From assembly GCA_963802635.1 (NCBI GenBank), contig CAWDJJ010000001.1:1-64000 (forward strand): a stretch of 64,000 nt of DNA, read 5' to 3'. The translations under genes were made by a program, and so were the position numbers. Within the stretch, counting starts at the first letter, position 1, and every line of letters begins with the position of its first letter. The stretch is from CAVTLG01 sp963802635 (GTDB lineage Bacteria > Chloroflexota > Ktedonobacteria > Ktedonobacterales > Ktedonobacteraceae). A model generated the notes under the pieces. The model ran no database searches. It worked only from the letters and a program-made list of their open reading frames with translations, and was not told the origin of the DNA. Below are positions 43,802 to 52,255 of this stretch, piece after piece.

Positions 43802-46486
43802 TCAATTCCGCTTCACTTCGCTCTGTTTGCGCTCGTCAACTATCACACGGGTTGCTTTCGTACGCGTTGCACCCCCTGTGCCCTCCCGTAACGAATCTTG
43901 ATAGTTTTTTTCCAGATCGACAGCCGATTGTTGTGCGTGCGTTAAGGCAGATGCCACAGTAGTGTTCGCCATCTCCGCTTCCAGTGGCGATGCAAGCACT
44001 TCCATTTGCGTCCAACTTCTTGTTGCAAACAGCCCTTCGCCACGTCTGGCACCGAGCAAGAAGCTCTTCTGACCATGACTGAGATGGAATGTATGCACAA
44101 CGGAGTCAATAGTGCTGGAATCTTGCTTCATCAAGAGCTTCATCGTTGCCATCGCAAGAATAGTTTTTCCTTCATCAGAACTCAGAAAGTCATCTGAATT
44201 TTGTGTAGTACACCAGAGACCACCACCATATTTACGAATACGGCGAGCCAGTTCTTCCAGGAACTTCGCTCCTTGCTGGAACTGCATAAGCAGCCAGGCT
44301 TCATCAATCAAAATGATCGTATTCGGTTGTGGAGTGTCGGCGGCGCGTGCCTGGCGAATTTTTGTCCACAGGAACTCTGTGATCAGAAACAAACCAATTG
44401 GCTTCAACGTATCATTTAACTCGCGAATATTAAAATCGATGAAACGGTTATCCAGTACTACACGTGTGCGTGTCGGAAACATATGCAGATAGCGCTCTAA
44501 ACGCTCACTGAGTCCATACACATCCTGACCAATGCCAAAGCGTTCATCGCCGCGCAATGCGCTCGACATAATGACATAGAACTCTTGCATATTGGGGGGA
44601 ACGCGTCCGTGGGTAGCCGGGTCCATGGTCATGCCACGATTCTCGTATGTTTTGATGATGCACTTATAGAGGAAGGCTTTCTCCTTTTGAGGCAGTACGC
44701 CATCATCAGATAAGAGCAATTCAAGGAACGTAATCAGATTGAGCAGTTTTTCACGAAAGAAGTTCGCTTCAACTTTAGCTTCTTCTTTGTCTTTCGTTGC
44801 TGCATTAACCGTTCCTCCATACAACTCAAAGGGGTTGATTTGCATCGAATTTGAGGAGAGTCGCACGTATTGACCGTGGACGACATCACACATGTTGCTG
44901 TATTCAGCTTCCGGGTCAATGACATAAACAGTACTGGTTGGCAGCAAGCGGCTGGTGACGGTCTTGAGAAAGAAGCTCTTGCCTGCACCAGATTTCGCGA
45001 AGACAACCAGATTTCCGTTCTCTAACATTTTACTATTGAAAGGATCGAGAATCACCAGGCCGCCGTTGGGATGTGCTCCAAACATCACGCCATTATCCAT
45101 ACTGATATCGCTATTGGTAAAAGGATAGAACGTTGATGCCGAGCTGGTACCGAATAGCCGACCTCTTCCCATTTGATTATTCGCATCCGGTAGGCAACTT
45201 ACCAGGCCAAGGTGGTGTTGCCAGTGCGCTGGTAAGGCACGGAAATCCAGACTGCGGACGGTGGAAGCAATACGGTCACTGCGTTCAGCTAGCTCACGCC
45301 GATCTCGTCCGCGCACCTGTATCATGACGGACATGTTAAAGACGCGCTCAGTGCCACGCGCGATGTTCTCACGCAGTTTTTCGACGTCCTCTAGTGCAAT
45401 AGTGGTAGATGGGTCAGCGGTTCTGCCCTGGCGCTCAGCGACGAGAGCTGCGCCACGAAATTCAACGGCTTTGCGGCCCAGGCGCAGCCAACCTGTTCAG
45501 GTTGCAAGGGCGTAATATGAATACTAAAATCGATATTTGGCTCGTCCACCTGGATAATGCTGTCAAACCAGCCCGGATAAGCGCTACGGGGGTAGCTCAC
45601 CAGTGCCAGCGTTCTAGCGTACTCAAAGTTTGACTCACCTTCGATGCGTATATACGAGGGATAAATCTGGATACAAACTCGGTGTAATCAGATCAGGTAG
45701 CTTCACAAAGCTGGGCAGCTTATCTTGCGCAGCTTTTTGCTTCTGCTTTTTTTGCTTTTTGCTTTTGCGATTAGATGTTGCTAGCTCGTTTGTCGCTAAG
45801 GGCATACCAGTGTCAGAAAGTGGGTAGCTGCTATCCATAGCTGAAACCATCGGCCCTCCCTCACTGCCATTCAGCATCCCTTGCGTGGTTGGCCTTTCGC
45901 GAGCTTCCCAGGGTGTATAGCAACTCTGGTAGAGCTGTACAATCTCCAGCGAATTCAAGCGTTTTCCTGTCAGTCCCATACGTTCTAATTGACGGAGCAA
46001 CTCATCCAGGCGCAGCTTCAATTGCATTTGCGCATTGATCAATGCCTCAGTCTTATTTCTGGCTGCCTGCTTGTCAGCGGGAACGATAATATAAAATTCG
46101 CGCTTCACCAGCGCACGTCTGGCGGCAAGCTTACGTACGAAATCAGCATGATCCTGGGCGATAGGTGCCAGGTGTCCCTGAACGGACTCCAATGTTTGGA
46201 GATAATGGTCCAGGTTATGTGGGCGATTGCGAATCAGGATCTGAATAGGAAAAGAGATACCATTCATGAACCCTTTAAAGCCTTCGATAACACCTTCTTG
46301 CTCATCCTCAGACATCAGCGAAAAGTTTACAGAGTTGACTTTGAGGATACCTCGGTACTCAAAGTTTTTGCTACCAAAGTTTAGGCATGCCACGTCGCCA
46401 GTGACTTCTCGTACTTTGACGAAAGCATTCACGATACTTGTAGGGCCGCTTAAGATCATACTAGGTGTTTTCGGTGCAACTACCAT
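43802..46486 (-). CDS. VirB4/TraC-like type IV secretion ATPase, frameshifted
   Basis: The N-terminal ~280 residues (ATG 46486, GGAG eight bases upstream) resemble the TraC-like region of Gram-positive VirB4 systems (FSLMSEDEQEGVIEGFKGFM, FPIQILIRNRPHNLDHYL), and a basic linker KKQKKQKQKAAQDK leads to PDLITPSL. A shift near 45650 gives YIRIEGESNFEYARTLALVS and YPRSAYPGWFD, the standard VirB4 N-terminal strand, and a second near 45400-45480 joins the ATPase. That part has NGGLVILDPF, the P-loop FAKSGAGKSFFLK, VYVIDPEAEY, Walker B TIILIDEAWLLMQ and WCTTQN. VirB4 powers substrate and pilin movement. The N-terminal part could instead be a separate protein. It lies 17 bp after PrgI. Confidence 0.82.
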
Positions 46487-46503
46487 CAGATATACTCCAA
46501 ATC

Positions 46504-46914
46504 TTAATCATCAGAAAAATCATCGTCATCGTTGATGCTATACTTTTTTACCTGCGTCCTCTTCTTTTGCTCATCACTTTCTTCGTTGGATGGTTCACCT
46601 TCTTCTTCTGGTAGATAAATGTAGGTTTTGGGCACAATCGTGTAGAAGAGCCAGATGAACCCCCATTCTTCCAACGTTCTTGTGGCTACTTTGACAAAGG
46701 CAATGGTTGCTGCTATTGCCACAACAATCAATGAGATGACAACCTTTACAATCCCTGTACCTAGCCCATTACCATGAATAACGCTACCTAAACGTAGCCA
46801 CGAGATGTACGCCATACCTAAGCCGATGGCAATGATCAGCAACTCACGCCCGGTTCGACCAAAAATGATGGTGGGTTGCTCATTCAGAAATGTTGGAAAT
46901 TCCTCTTTCTTCAT
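46504..46914 (-). CDS. PrgI/VirB3-like membrane protein
   Basis: The start KKEEFPTFLNEQPTIIFGRT is typical of the PrgI family (a short amphipathic region before the helices). Two helices follow (ELLIIAIGLGMAYISWLRLG; IVKVVISLIVVAIAATIAFV), with EEWGFIWLFYTIVPKTYIYL and an acidic tail. PrgI stands in the VirB3 place, partnering VirB4 in Gram-positive type IV secretion. ATG 46914 is chosen because it gives the family start; an upstream in-frame ATG at 46965 is possible. It directly precedes VirB4. Confidence 0.82.
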   Translation of the reverse strand: MKKEEFPTFLNEQPTIIFGRTGRELLIIAIGLGMAYISWLRLGSVIHGNGLGTGIVKVVISLIVVAIAATIAFVKVATRTLEEWGFIWLFYTIVPKTYIYLPEEEGEPSNEESDEQKKRTQVKKYSINDDDDFSDD

Positions 46915-47077
46915 CCTATCATTTACTTTCCTCTCAACGTTAGCAACGAGTCTACTGGCGTGCAAAAGTTTGCGGTCCTGCTATTAGGACTAAGAGATAA
47001 CGCTCAGAACCAGATCGCAGGACAAACAAGCGCATGAACTGACCTATGTCCTCTGGTAGAGTCGCGATGTATGTGAG

Positions 47078-47317
47078 TTAAAAGAAGCCGTTAACGGCCA
47101 AAGCGGCAGCCTGGGCAAGCACCACAATCAGCAAGCCGATCACCGCACAGGCAATGGCCTGATTAGAGCGAGCCACCTTATTTTCGTTGCCAAAGGCAGT
47201 AGCGCGCATGAGTCCGCCGACAACGATACCCAGAATACAGACGACAATGCCAATGCCAGTGAGGATGCCGACAACGCCACCGACAAAGCTGTAAATTTCT
47301 GTTTCGAGACCTGACAT
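47078..47317 (-). CDS. VirB2/TrbC-like pilin, copy 2
   Basis: A 79-residue protein with two long helices (VGILTGIGIVVCILGIVVGG and AIACAVIGLLIVVLAQAAAL) and a short basic loop between (TAFGNENKVARSN), the plan of VirB2-type pilin subunits. AAAGGAC precedes the ATG. It differs from the copy 294 bp upstream at only two residues (S2/Q2, N46/R46). Confidence 0.8.
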   Translation of the reverse strand: MSGLETEIYSFVGGVVGILTGIGIVVCILGIVVGGLMRATAFGNENKVARSNQAIACAVIGLLIVVLAQAAALAVNGFF

Positions 47318-47371
47318 GATTTGAAAGTCCTTTCTTTTGTTTTGAACAAGTATTTGAGATGAACGTGTGAG

Positions 47372-47611
47372 TTAAAAGAAGCCGTTAACGGCCAGAGCGG
47401 CAGCCTGGGCAAGTACCACAATCAGCAAGCCGATCACCGCACAGGCAATAGCTTGATTAGAGCGAGCCACTTTTCTTTCATTGCCGAAAGCGGTAGCGCG
47501 CATGAGTCCGCCGACAACGATACCCAGAATACAGACGACAATGCCAATGCCAGTGAGGATGCCGACAACGCCACCGACAAAACTATAAATTTCTGTTTCG
47601 AGACCTTGCAT
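47372..47611 (-). CDS. VirB2/TrbC-like pilin, copy 1
   Basis: A 79-residue two-helix protein almost identical to the next gene (MQGLETEIYSFVGGVVGI). No classical cleavable signal is visible; the first helix may serve. The tandem copy and strict conservation suggest two major pilin subunits or a dosage effect. AAAGGGG lies upstream of the ATG. It lies between the peptidoglycan hydrolase and the second pilin. Confidence 0.8.
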   Translation of the reverse strand: MQGLETEIYSFVGGVVGILTGIGIVVCILGIVVGGLMRATAFGNERKVARSNQAIACAVIGLLIVVLAQAAALAVNGFF

Positions 47612-47743
47612 GATTTGAATGCCCCTTTCCTTTTTTCTGAGATTACTCAGAGCTATGCGTCTGTAGATACATGAGCTATTAAATTTGTCCAGTGTGAAGA
47701 TTATGCAACTGCTGGCAGTAGATGCTGCCTGGCAGGTGGGCGA

Positions 47744-49042
47744 TCAAAGAGACACGCCAAGAATGGCTTTGACATAGTTCTTTATCTGGTGTTGTGGTTG
47801 TTGTCGATTAAGGCAGTTCAGCCAACCGGCAACTTTACACGTTTGCACTGCTTGATCAACACTGGCTGTTGTTCCCATGTGGTAAGCCGCAAGGGCCATC
47901 TCATAGGCTGCAACATCATCCTGAGGGACTTTAATGGCACTATTTTGTAGATAGTGGACATAGAGTGTTGACATTACATAAGCAGCAGCCGGGATTGCTT
48001 CAGCCGGTTTGGTGGGGTTGATCCCCTTCCCAGCAGGCAGACTACCGGCCATTTGAGCACAATTAACGGCATTGTTGACAAAATTGACCACGCAGCGTGG
48101 TACTTGAGCCGCGACGCTCGCTGGCAATTGCGCAATACCTATAGCTCCTGTTGTACTGATAACGGCTTTTCCCTGGCTATTGTCGGCCTGAAAACCGCTT
48201 TGACAGAGTTGCCTCAGGAAATATTTTGACGGTGTTCCATAGTGCACTGCAGTCTGGATAGCGAGCACCTCCCACTGTTGTTGAAGCGGAGTAGCCTGTT
48301 GCTGTAAGCAAGGTGCGATCTCTCGTTGACGAATAAACCCTTGCAGCTTATAACCAGACCAGGAATCAAATTGTCCATTTGCATGCCAGGTCAGGTTGTC
48401 AAAAAGGTCAGGTGCATTTGCCTGCACGACAGTGATAGAGCCGTTCTGCCCTTTCTCTGGCGGCTGGAGATCGACAACAATGGCGAGGTGTCCGGCAGGT
48501 CCGCCGCTCCATGTCACCATATCACCCAACGCTGGAGTAGCGGTATGCCCGCTTTGTGCAGAGATCTCTTGCCAGCCCGCTTTGTTCTGGTAGAGTTGCC
48601 AGAACTGGCTGGCGTCTCCAATAAAGGGCAATTGGTCATCAATAGAGGCGAAGATACCAGCCACAAACTCAACACATTGTAGGTTGCCACTCTTTGCATC
48701 GGCGCATAAAGATCCGTTAGCACTCGGGCAGGTCTGCTTCCAATAGGCGATAGCAGAGGCCAGGGCTGGATCATCTGCATAATACTGATTGTTTTGCGCG
48801 CCATATAAGCTCTGCGCCAGCGCTAGCGCTTCTGCTGCTATGTATTGACCGTGTGAACTAAAGCCCTGATCCTTTGCCGTATTGACCCATGTTGGGGCAC
48901 TCGTCGACGCTGGTCCTATCCATGGCGTCTGAGATTGCGTCTGGGCCTGGGTCTGAGTTCCCCCACAGGCGGCGAGCAAAAGCAGCAGAAAGATCGTCAT
49001 AAACCCTAATGCTACAATATACTCCCATGGCTTTGTCTTCAT
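47744..49042 (-). CDS. CHAP-domain and lysozyme-like lipoprotein (VirB1-type)
   Basis: ATG 49042 (AAGGTG upstream) opens with a lipoprotein signal ending LLLAAC. A CHAP amidase domain follows, with LQCVEFVAGIF (catalytic Cys) and GHLAIVVD (His) and VVQANAPDLF. The second half looks like a goose-lysozyme/transglycosylase fold (VLAIQTAVHYGTPSKYFLRQ, QSGFQAD, TTGAIGIAQLPASVAAQVPR, AAYHMGTTASV). Two wall-cutting modules in one lipoprotein are typical of the enzyme that opens peptidoglycan for a Gram-positive type IV secretion channel. It lies between VirB6-like and pilin genes on the same strand. Confidence 0.85.
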   Translation of the reverse strand: MKTKPWEYIVALGFMTIFLLLLLAACGGTQTQAQTQSQTPWIGPASTSAPTWVNTAKDQGFSSHGQYIAAEALALAQSLYGAQNNQYYADDPALASAIAYWKQTCPSANGSLCADAKSGNLQCVEFVAGIFASIDDQLPFIGDASQFWQLYQNKAGWQEISAQSGHTATPALGDMVTWSGGPAGHLAIVVDLQPPEKGQNGSITVVQANAPDLFDNLTWHANGQFDSWSGYKLQGFIRQREIAPCLQQQATPLQQQWEVLAIQTAVHYGTPSKYFLRQLCQSGFQADNSQGKAVISTTGAIGIAQLPASVAAQVPRCVVNFVNNAVNCAQMAGSLPAGKGINPTKPAEAIPAAAYVMSTLYVHYLQNSAIKVPQDDVAAYEMALAAYHMGTTASVDQAVQTCKVAGWLNCLNRQQPQHQIKNYVKAILGVSL

Positions 49043-49100
49043 ACGTTCACACCTTATCCTGAAATGCAAAGAAATATCATCAGTGCAGTCTTGAGATTGT

Positions 49101-50654
49101 TTATTTCAAGAGCGCTGAGTATTGTCCAATCGTAGCGCCAGAGGCTGCCGAACCTGCCTGCCCTATTATGGCAGTTGCGTTTGACTTGAATATACCTGGC
49201 ACGCGTATCATTAGGAGCAATACGGCAATCTTAAGGGTTTGGTCAACAACGCTATAGTAAGTCCCGCTGGGAGCCTGCTCATAGATATGTACCAATTCTA
49301 GCCCGATTACCAGCACTATAGCTTGCGCAACCTGTGCTGCTAGCAGTGCGCAAAATCCAAACAGCCAGTCTTTCGCAAAACTTTCCCCTGTGCGACCGGG
49401 CAATGCTGCTGCCATGATCGCAAGTGGGCTAAGAATAATGTAGAGATCAATCGTAATGAGACGTATAAAAATTTGTATTGCCAGCCCCATTGAAAGGAAG
49501 AGGATAAGATAGTCGTGCATTGTTGCAATTAAAGCAACCTCAACACCTAAAAGCAGGCCGATAGCAATGAGAAAGCCATAGACATTTCCGAGAATTGCCG
49601 CAGGAGCAACGGCTTGCGCCAGTGTGAAGACTATACCCATGACTATCAAACCAATTAACCAGCCTTGCCATTGACTGACAGGCATAATAATCGAAGTAAT
49701 ATCTAAGTTCGGGTTAGCACCTAAGGCAGTGGCTACAACCATTTGCGTGAGCGTTTGTCCAATCAGGAGGAGTTGTTGTGCAAATGTGAGACTGAAGGCT
49801 ACGCCTATCACTGCCAGTACCAGTCGAGGCATGTCCTCGAACGCGTTAGCAAAGCGCATAACGGCAGCCCCGGTCATGACACGAAATCCGATCAAGGCAA
49901 TAATCGGAGCAAGACACAGACTGGCAATCCATTGCATGGTTTCCGTAAGGGTACTTACCACGGAGGGGTTTTGCGAGTCACCAACCGTATAATTCGAGGG
50001 GTACGTGAAGAGTAGCCCATTGCCACTAAAGCCGTTACCGCCACCTTGATAGCCGGTCAAGAGATCGCCAGAGAACTGTTGATCACAGCCACCATCTTCC
50101 GATCCTGGAACCTTTCCTGCATCTTGACCCTTGGCGCTGAAATCTGTTGAGGAATTTGGCTTACAAGGAGCAGGAGGAGTGTCGTTCGCTATAGTACTTC
50201 TGGCTATACCACCTTCACCCTCCGCGTGCATATACGACTGAAGTCCTGTTTTTGTATCTACCGTTGATGATGAGAGGGTACTGGCACTATTAGCCGGGTA
50301 GGCTGTGAGTGCAGCATTTGCGCTAGCCCTTAAAGTCGTCTCTTTATTGAGCATATTGTCGACCGCCGTGGAGCTGGCTTGAGCTTGTGTTGTGATCAGG
50401 GAAGAAAGGCTTTTTTGCTGGTAGCTGCTTACAGCTTTTGAAACTTCATTGTTTGATCCTCCATTGTTTGCAGCAAACAAAGCGACCAGGCAAAAACCAA
50501 CAAAAAAGAACGCGATAAATGCCAGGTAAAAATACAGCTTGCGTTTTCGCGACTTACGAGTCTGTACGCTCGTATTGTTTCTATTCTTATTTAAGTATCT
50601 TCCAGCTTTCTTTCCTGCATTAAGCAGAAGCTTTAGGAGTTCAATTGTCTCCAT
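49101..50654 (-). CDS. VirB6/TrbL-like polytopic membrane protein
   Basis: The product of ~517 residues starts with ATG 50654 (AAGGAG nine bases upstream). A basic N-terminus and one helix (LYFYLAFIAFFFVGFCLVAL) lead to a ~160-residue polar extracytoplasmic region. At least six helices follow (ASLCLAPIIALIGFRVMTGA, LVLAVIGVAFSLTFAQQLLL, WLIGLIVMGIVFTLAQAVAP, IAIGLLLGVEVALIATMHDY, LYIILSPLAIMAAALPG, LLAAQVAQAIVLVIGLELVH). AALPGRTGESFAKDWLFG is typical of the VirB6/TrbL channel proteins. It is the first gene of the secretion operon. Confidence 0.8.
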   Translation of the reverse strand: METIELLKLLLNAGKKAGRYLNKNRNNTSVQTRKSRKRKLYFYLAFIAFFFVGFCLVALFAANNGGSNNEVSKAVSSYQQKSLSSLITTQAQASSTAVDNMLNKETTLRASANAALTAYPANSASTLSSSTVDTKTGLQSYMHAEGEGGIARSTIANDTPPAPCKPNSSTDFSAKGQDAGKVPGSEDGGCDQQFSGDLLTGYQGGGNGFSGNGLLFTYPSNYTVGDSQNPSVVSTLTETMQWIASLCLAPIIALIGFRVMTGAAVMRFANAFEDMPRLVLAVIGVAFSLTFAQQLLLIGQTLTQMVVATALGANPNLDITSIIMPVSQWQGWLIGLIVMGIVFTLAQAVAPAAILGNVYGFLIAIGLLLGVEVALIATMHDYLILFLSMGLAIQIFIRLITIDLYIILSPLAIMAAALPGRTGESFAKDWLFGFCALLAAQVAQAIVLVIGLELVHIYEQAPSGTYYSVVDQTLKIAVLLLMIRVPGIFKSNATAIIGQAGSAASGATIGQYSALLK

Positions 50655-50779
50655 TCCTGTATCTCCTTGATGCATTATCCCTATACGGAACTCTACATAC
50701 TTCGCTGTCGCTAACACCTATATATATTCAGAAACGTATTCTTCTTTCGATGAGCAACGTTGCTGATGAGCATCTTACG

Positions 50780-50847
50780 CAGTCAGAAACGTGTTTTTGT
50801 TCCGAGGATGAGCAACGCTGCTGTCGCCCCTTCGGCTCATCTGACTG
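50780..50847. repeat. REP-like palindromic unit, copy 2
   Basis: CAGTCAGA (50780-50787) and TCTGACTG (50840-50847) flank CCCCTTCGGCTCA and two GATGAGCAACG-like stretches. It matches the copy at 5652-5698 in arms and right end. Confidence 0.65.
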
Positions 50848-51067
50848 CAAGGCAATATAAACGAACTTTTTAGCTCCAAATGACAGTGACAAATCTAGTC
50901 TTTTGTATGATAGATAACGACAAGGGGGATGACTAGTGGAATATAGGGACAAATCCAGCGCGTTGGCAGAAGTGACATGCATTCCCTCCAGTTGGTTGTT
51001 GTATCCTGAATAAAATAGCCAGTCTCTATGACCCATATGCATTCAGATGAATGTAAAGCAATATATA

Positions 51068-51091
51068 TTGTCCTTCCTTTCGACTAGCCTT
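51068..51091 (+). promoter_or_regulatory. 24-nt element shared upstream of disordered-protein genes, copy 1
   Basis: This site differs from 59313-59336 at only 2 of 24 bases; both begin TTGTCCTTCCTTT and end GCCTT. It lies about 107 bp upstream of the acidic protein gene. Its function is unknown; a promoter or binding site is likely because both sites precede related genes. Confidence 0.5.
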
Positions 51092-51197
51092 TTGCATCAA
51101 GGTGTAGTAACATGGCTAAAATAGGTTTTCTAGATTATACTTGCATTGATATATTGAATGGCGTTTGCGCTATTTACTAGAGAGGAGCTTATGAGTA

Positions 51198-52163
51198 ATG
51201 CCAAGAGGTCGTTCTTCTTCTTCTTCTTCTTCTATGGAACGTAGTAGTTCTGGTCGTAGCTCTTCTCGGGATGCATCTGACCGATTTAAACCTAGCGAGA
51301 GTAGTTCTGGTAACGAATTTGATGCAATGAAAATGGCTAGGCTGGAAAATGGAAAGCTTGGGAGAAAAACACGTAAAATAAATGAAGGAGGTGGTGATGG
51401 AAGTATTGTAAATAGAGGAGGTATTATAGGTAAAGAAAATACTGCAGTTGATCGAGACATTAGAGATAACGAAGGTACTGTTAATGAAGATGGAAAACCA
51501 CAATTAACAGAACGAGGACTGATGGACGAAGTTATAAGAATGTATCGGATGAGAAAAAGAGATGGAGGAAAAACTAATCAGAGTGAAGGTAATGATAGAG
51601 GTCAAAATGATGGTTATGAAGCGGATGATGAAGAATACAGGCAACTGGTTAGAAGAGGAAGAAGTGGTACGCTAGAGGATGAGGCTGATTCGTCAGATGA
51701 TGAAGGGGAGAACATACAGCAGAGGGAAGAAGAAGATAGAATGCTGATAGCGCAACCGAGAGGAAGAGAGAGTACTCCGAACGTGGATGAGACTTCTTCT
51801 ACAGATTTTACAGATGATGAAGGCATATCGCGGAGAAGCGATGCGGAAGGGTATGAGACTCCTCTTACAAGTGATGAAGAAAGACCAGGTAGATTACAAA
51901 GGAGGCAGGGAGAGGTGGGAGAGGATGAGGGTAGTAATGCTACAGAGGATGAAGGAAGACCAAATAGATTGCAAAAAAGGCGATCTAAAGAAAACAAGAA
52001 AGAGAATAAAGGGGATAAAGAGGATGAGGATGATGATGAGAAAGAGGATAATAGGTATAACAAGCAAATGACAGCGTTGATGGCCGCACAGGGGATTCCT
52101 AGTGTGTTTGATGCGGGTTTTATGGGGAAGGTAGCGGATGAGGCGGTGAGCGATGCGGAGTAG
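51198..52163 (+). CDS. Acidic/basic low-complexity disordered protein
   Basis: The 321-residue product has no membrane segment or signal. It starts with a Ser-rich tract (RGRSSSSSSSMERSSSGRSS) and is dominated by Asp, Glu, Arg and Ser. Weak internal repeats are visible (TSDEERPGRLQRRQ and TEDEGRPNRLQKRR). The end is less charged (MTALMAAQGIPSVFDAGFMG). The segment FDAMKMARLENGKLGRKTRK and the DAEGYETPLTSDEE motif recall DVMKMEARQRKLGKDLPK and SDEGYVTGFGSD in the gene at 59596. Codons are richer in AGA and GGA than in neighbours. GAGGAG lies ten bases upstream of this ATG; an ATG at 51191 gives only a 17-residue frame. No family was recognised. Confidence 0.6.
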   Translation: MPRGRSSSSSSSMERSSSGRSSSRDASDRFKPSESSSGNEFDAMKMARLENGKLGRKTRKINEGGGDGSIVNRGGIIGKENTAVDRDIRDNEGTVNEDGKPQLTERGLMDEVIRMYRMRKRDGGKTNQSEGNDRGQNDGYEADDEEYRQLVRRGRSGTLEDEADSSDDEGENIQQREEEDRMLIAQPRGRESTPNVDETSSTDFTDDEGISRRSDAEGYETPLTSDEERPGRLQRRQGEVGEDEGSNATEDEGRPNRLQKRRSKENKKENKGDKEDEDDDEKEDNRYNKQMTALMAAQGIPSVFDAGFMGKVADEAVSDAE

Positions 52164-52175
52164 TTGAAGCTGAAT

Positions 52176-52219
52176 AACGATACGCGGGAAACTTGCAGTG
52201 CCAGGCTTCCTGTATCGTT
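52176..52219. terminator. Hairpin between convergent genes
   Basis: AACGATAC (52176-52183) pairs with GTATCGTT (52212-52219), and inner GCGGGAA/TTCCTGT pairing is possible. It lies between the convergent acidic-protein and GT39 genes. Confidence 0.65.
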
Positions 52220-52255
52220 TTGCCAACTTGCAGCAATTTTATGTTAATATACTGG

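Larger units (their letters stand above)
50655..51197. other. Divergent intergenic region with repeat
   Basis: About 540 bp separates the minus-strand secretion operon from the plus-strand acidic protein. It contains the second REP-like palindrome (50780-50847) and the 24-nt element at 51068-51091. No gene or other structure was supported. Confidence 0.5.

Noticed and set aside
42861..50654. Integrated conjugative element
   Set aside because: No relaxase, coupling protein, integrase or attachment repeats were seen in the window.
51191..51240. 17-residue frame with a Phe run starting at an ATG close to GAGGAG
   Set aside because: Ribosome-site spacing is too short; it is the shifted reading of the Ser-coding TTC/TCT repeat of the gene at 51198.
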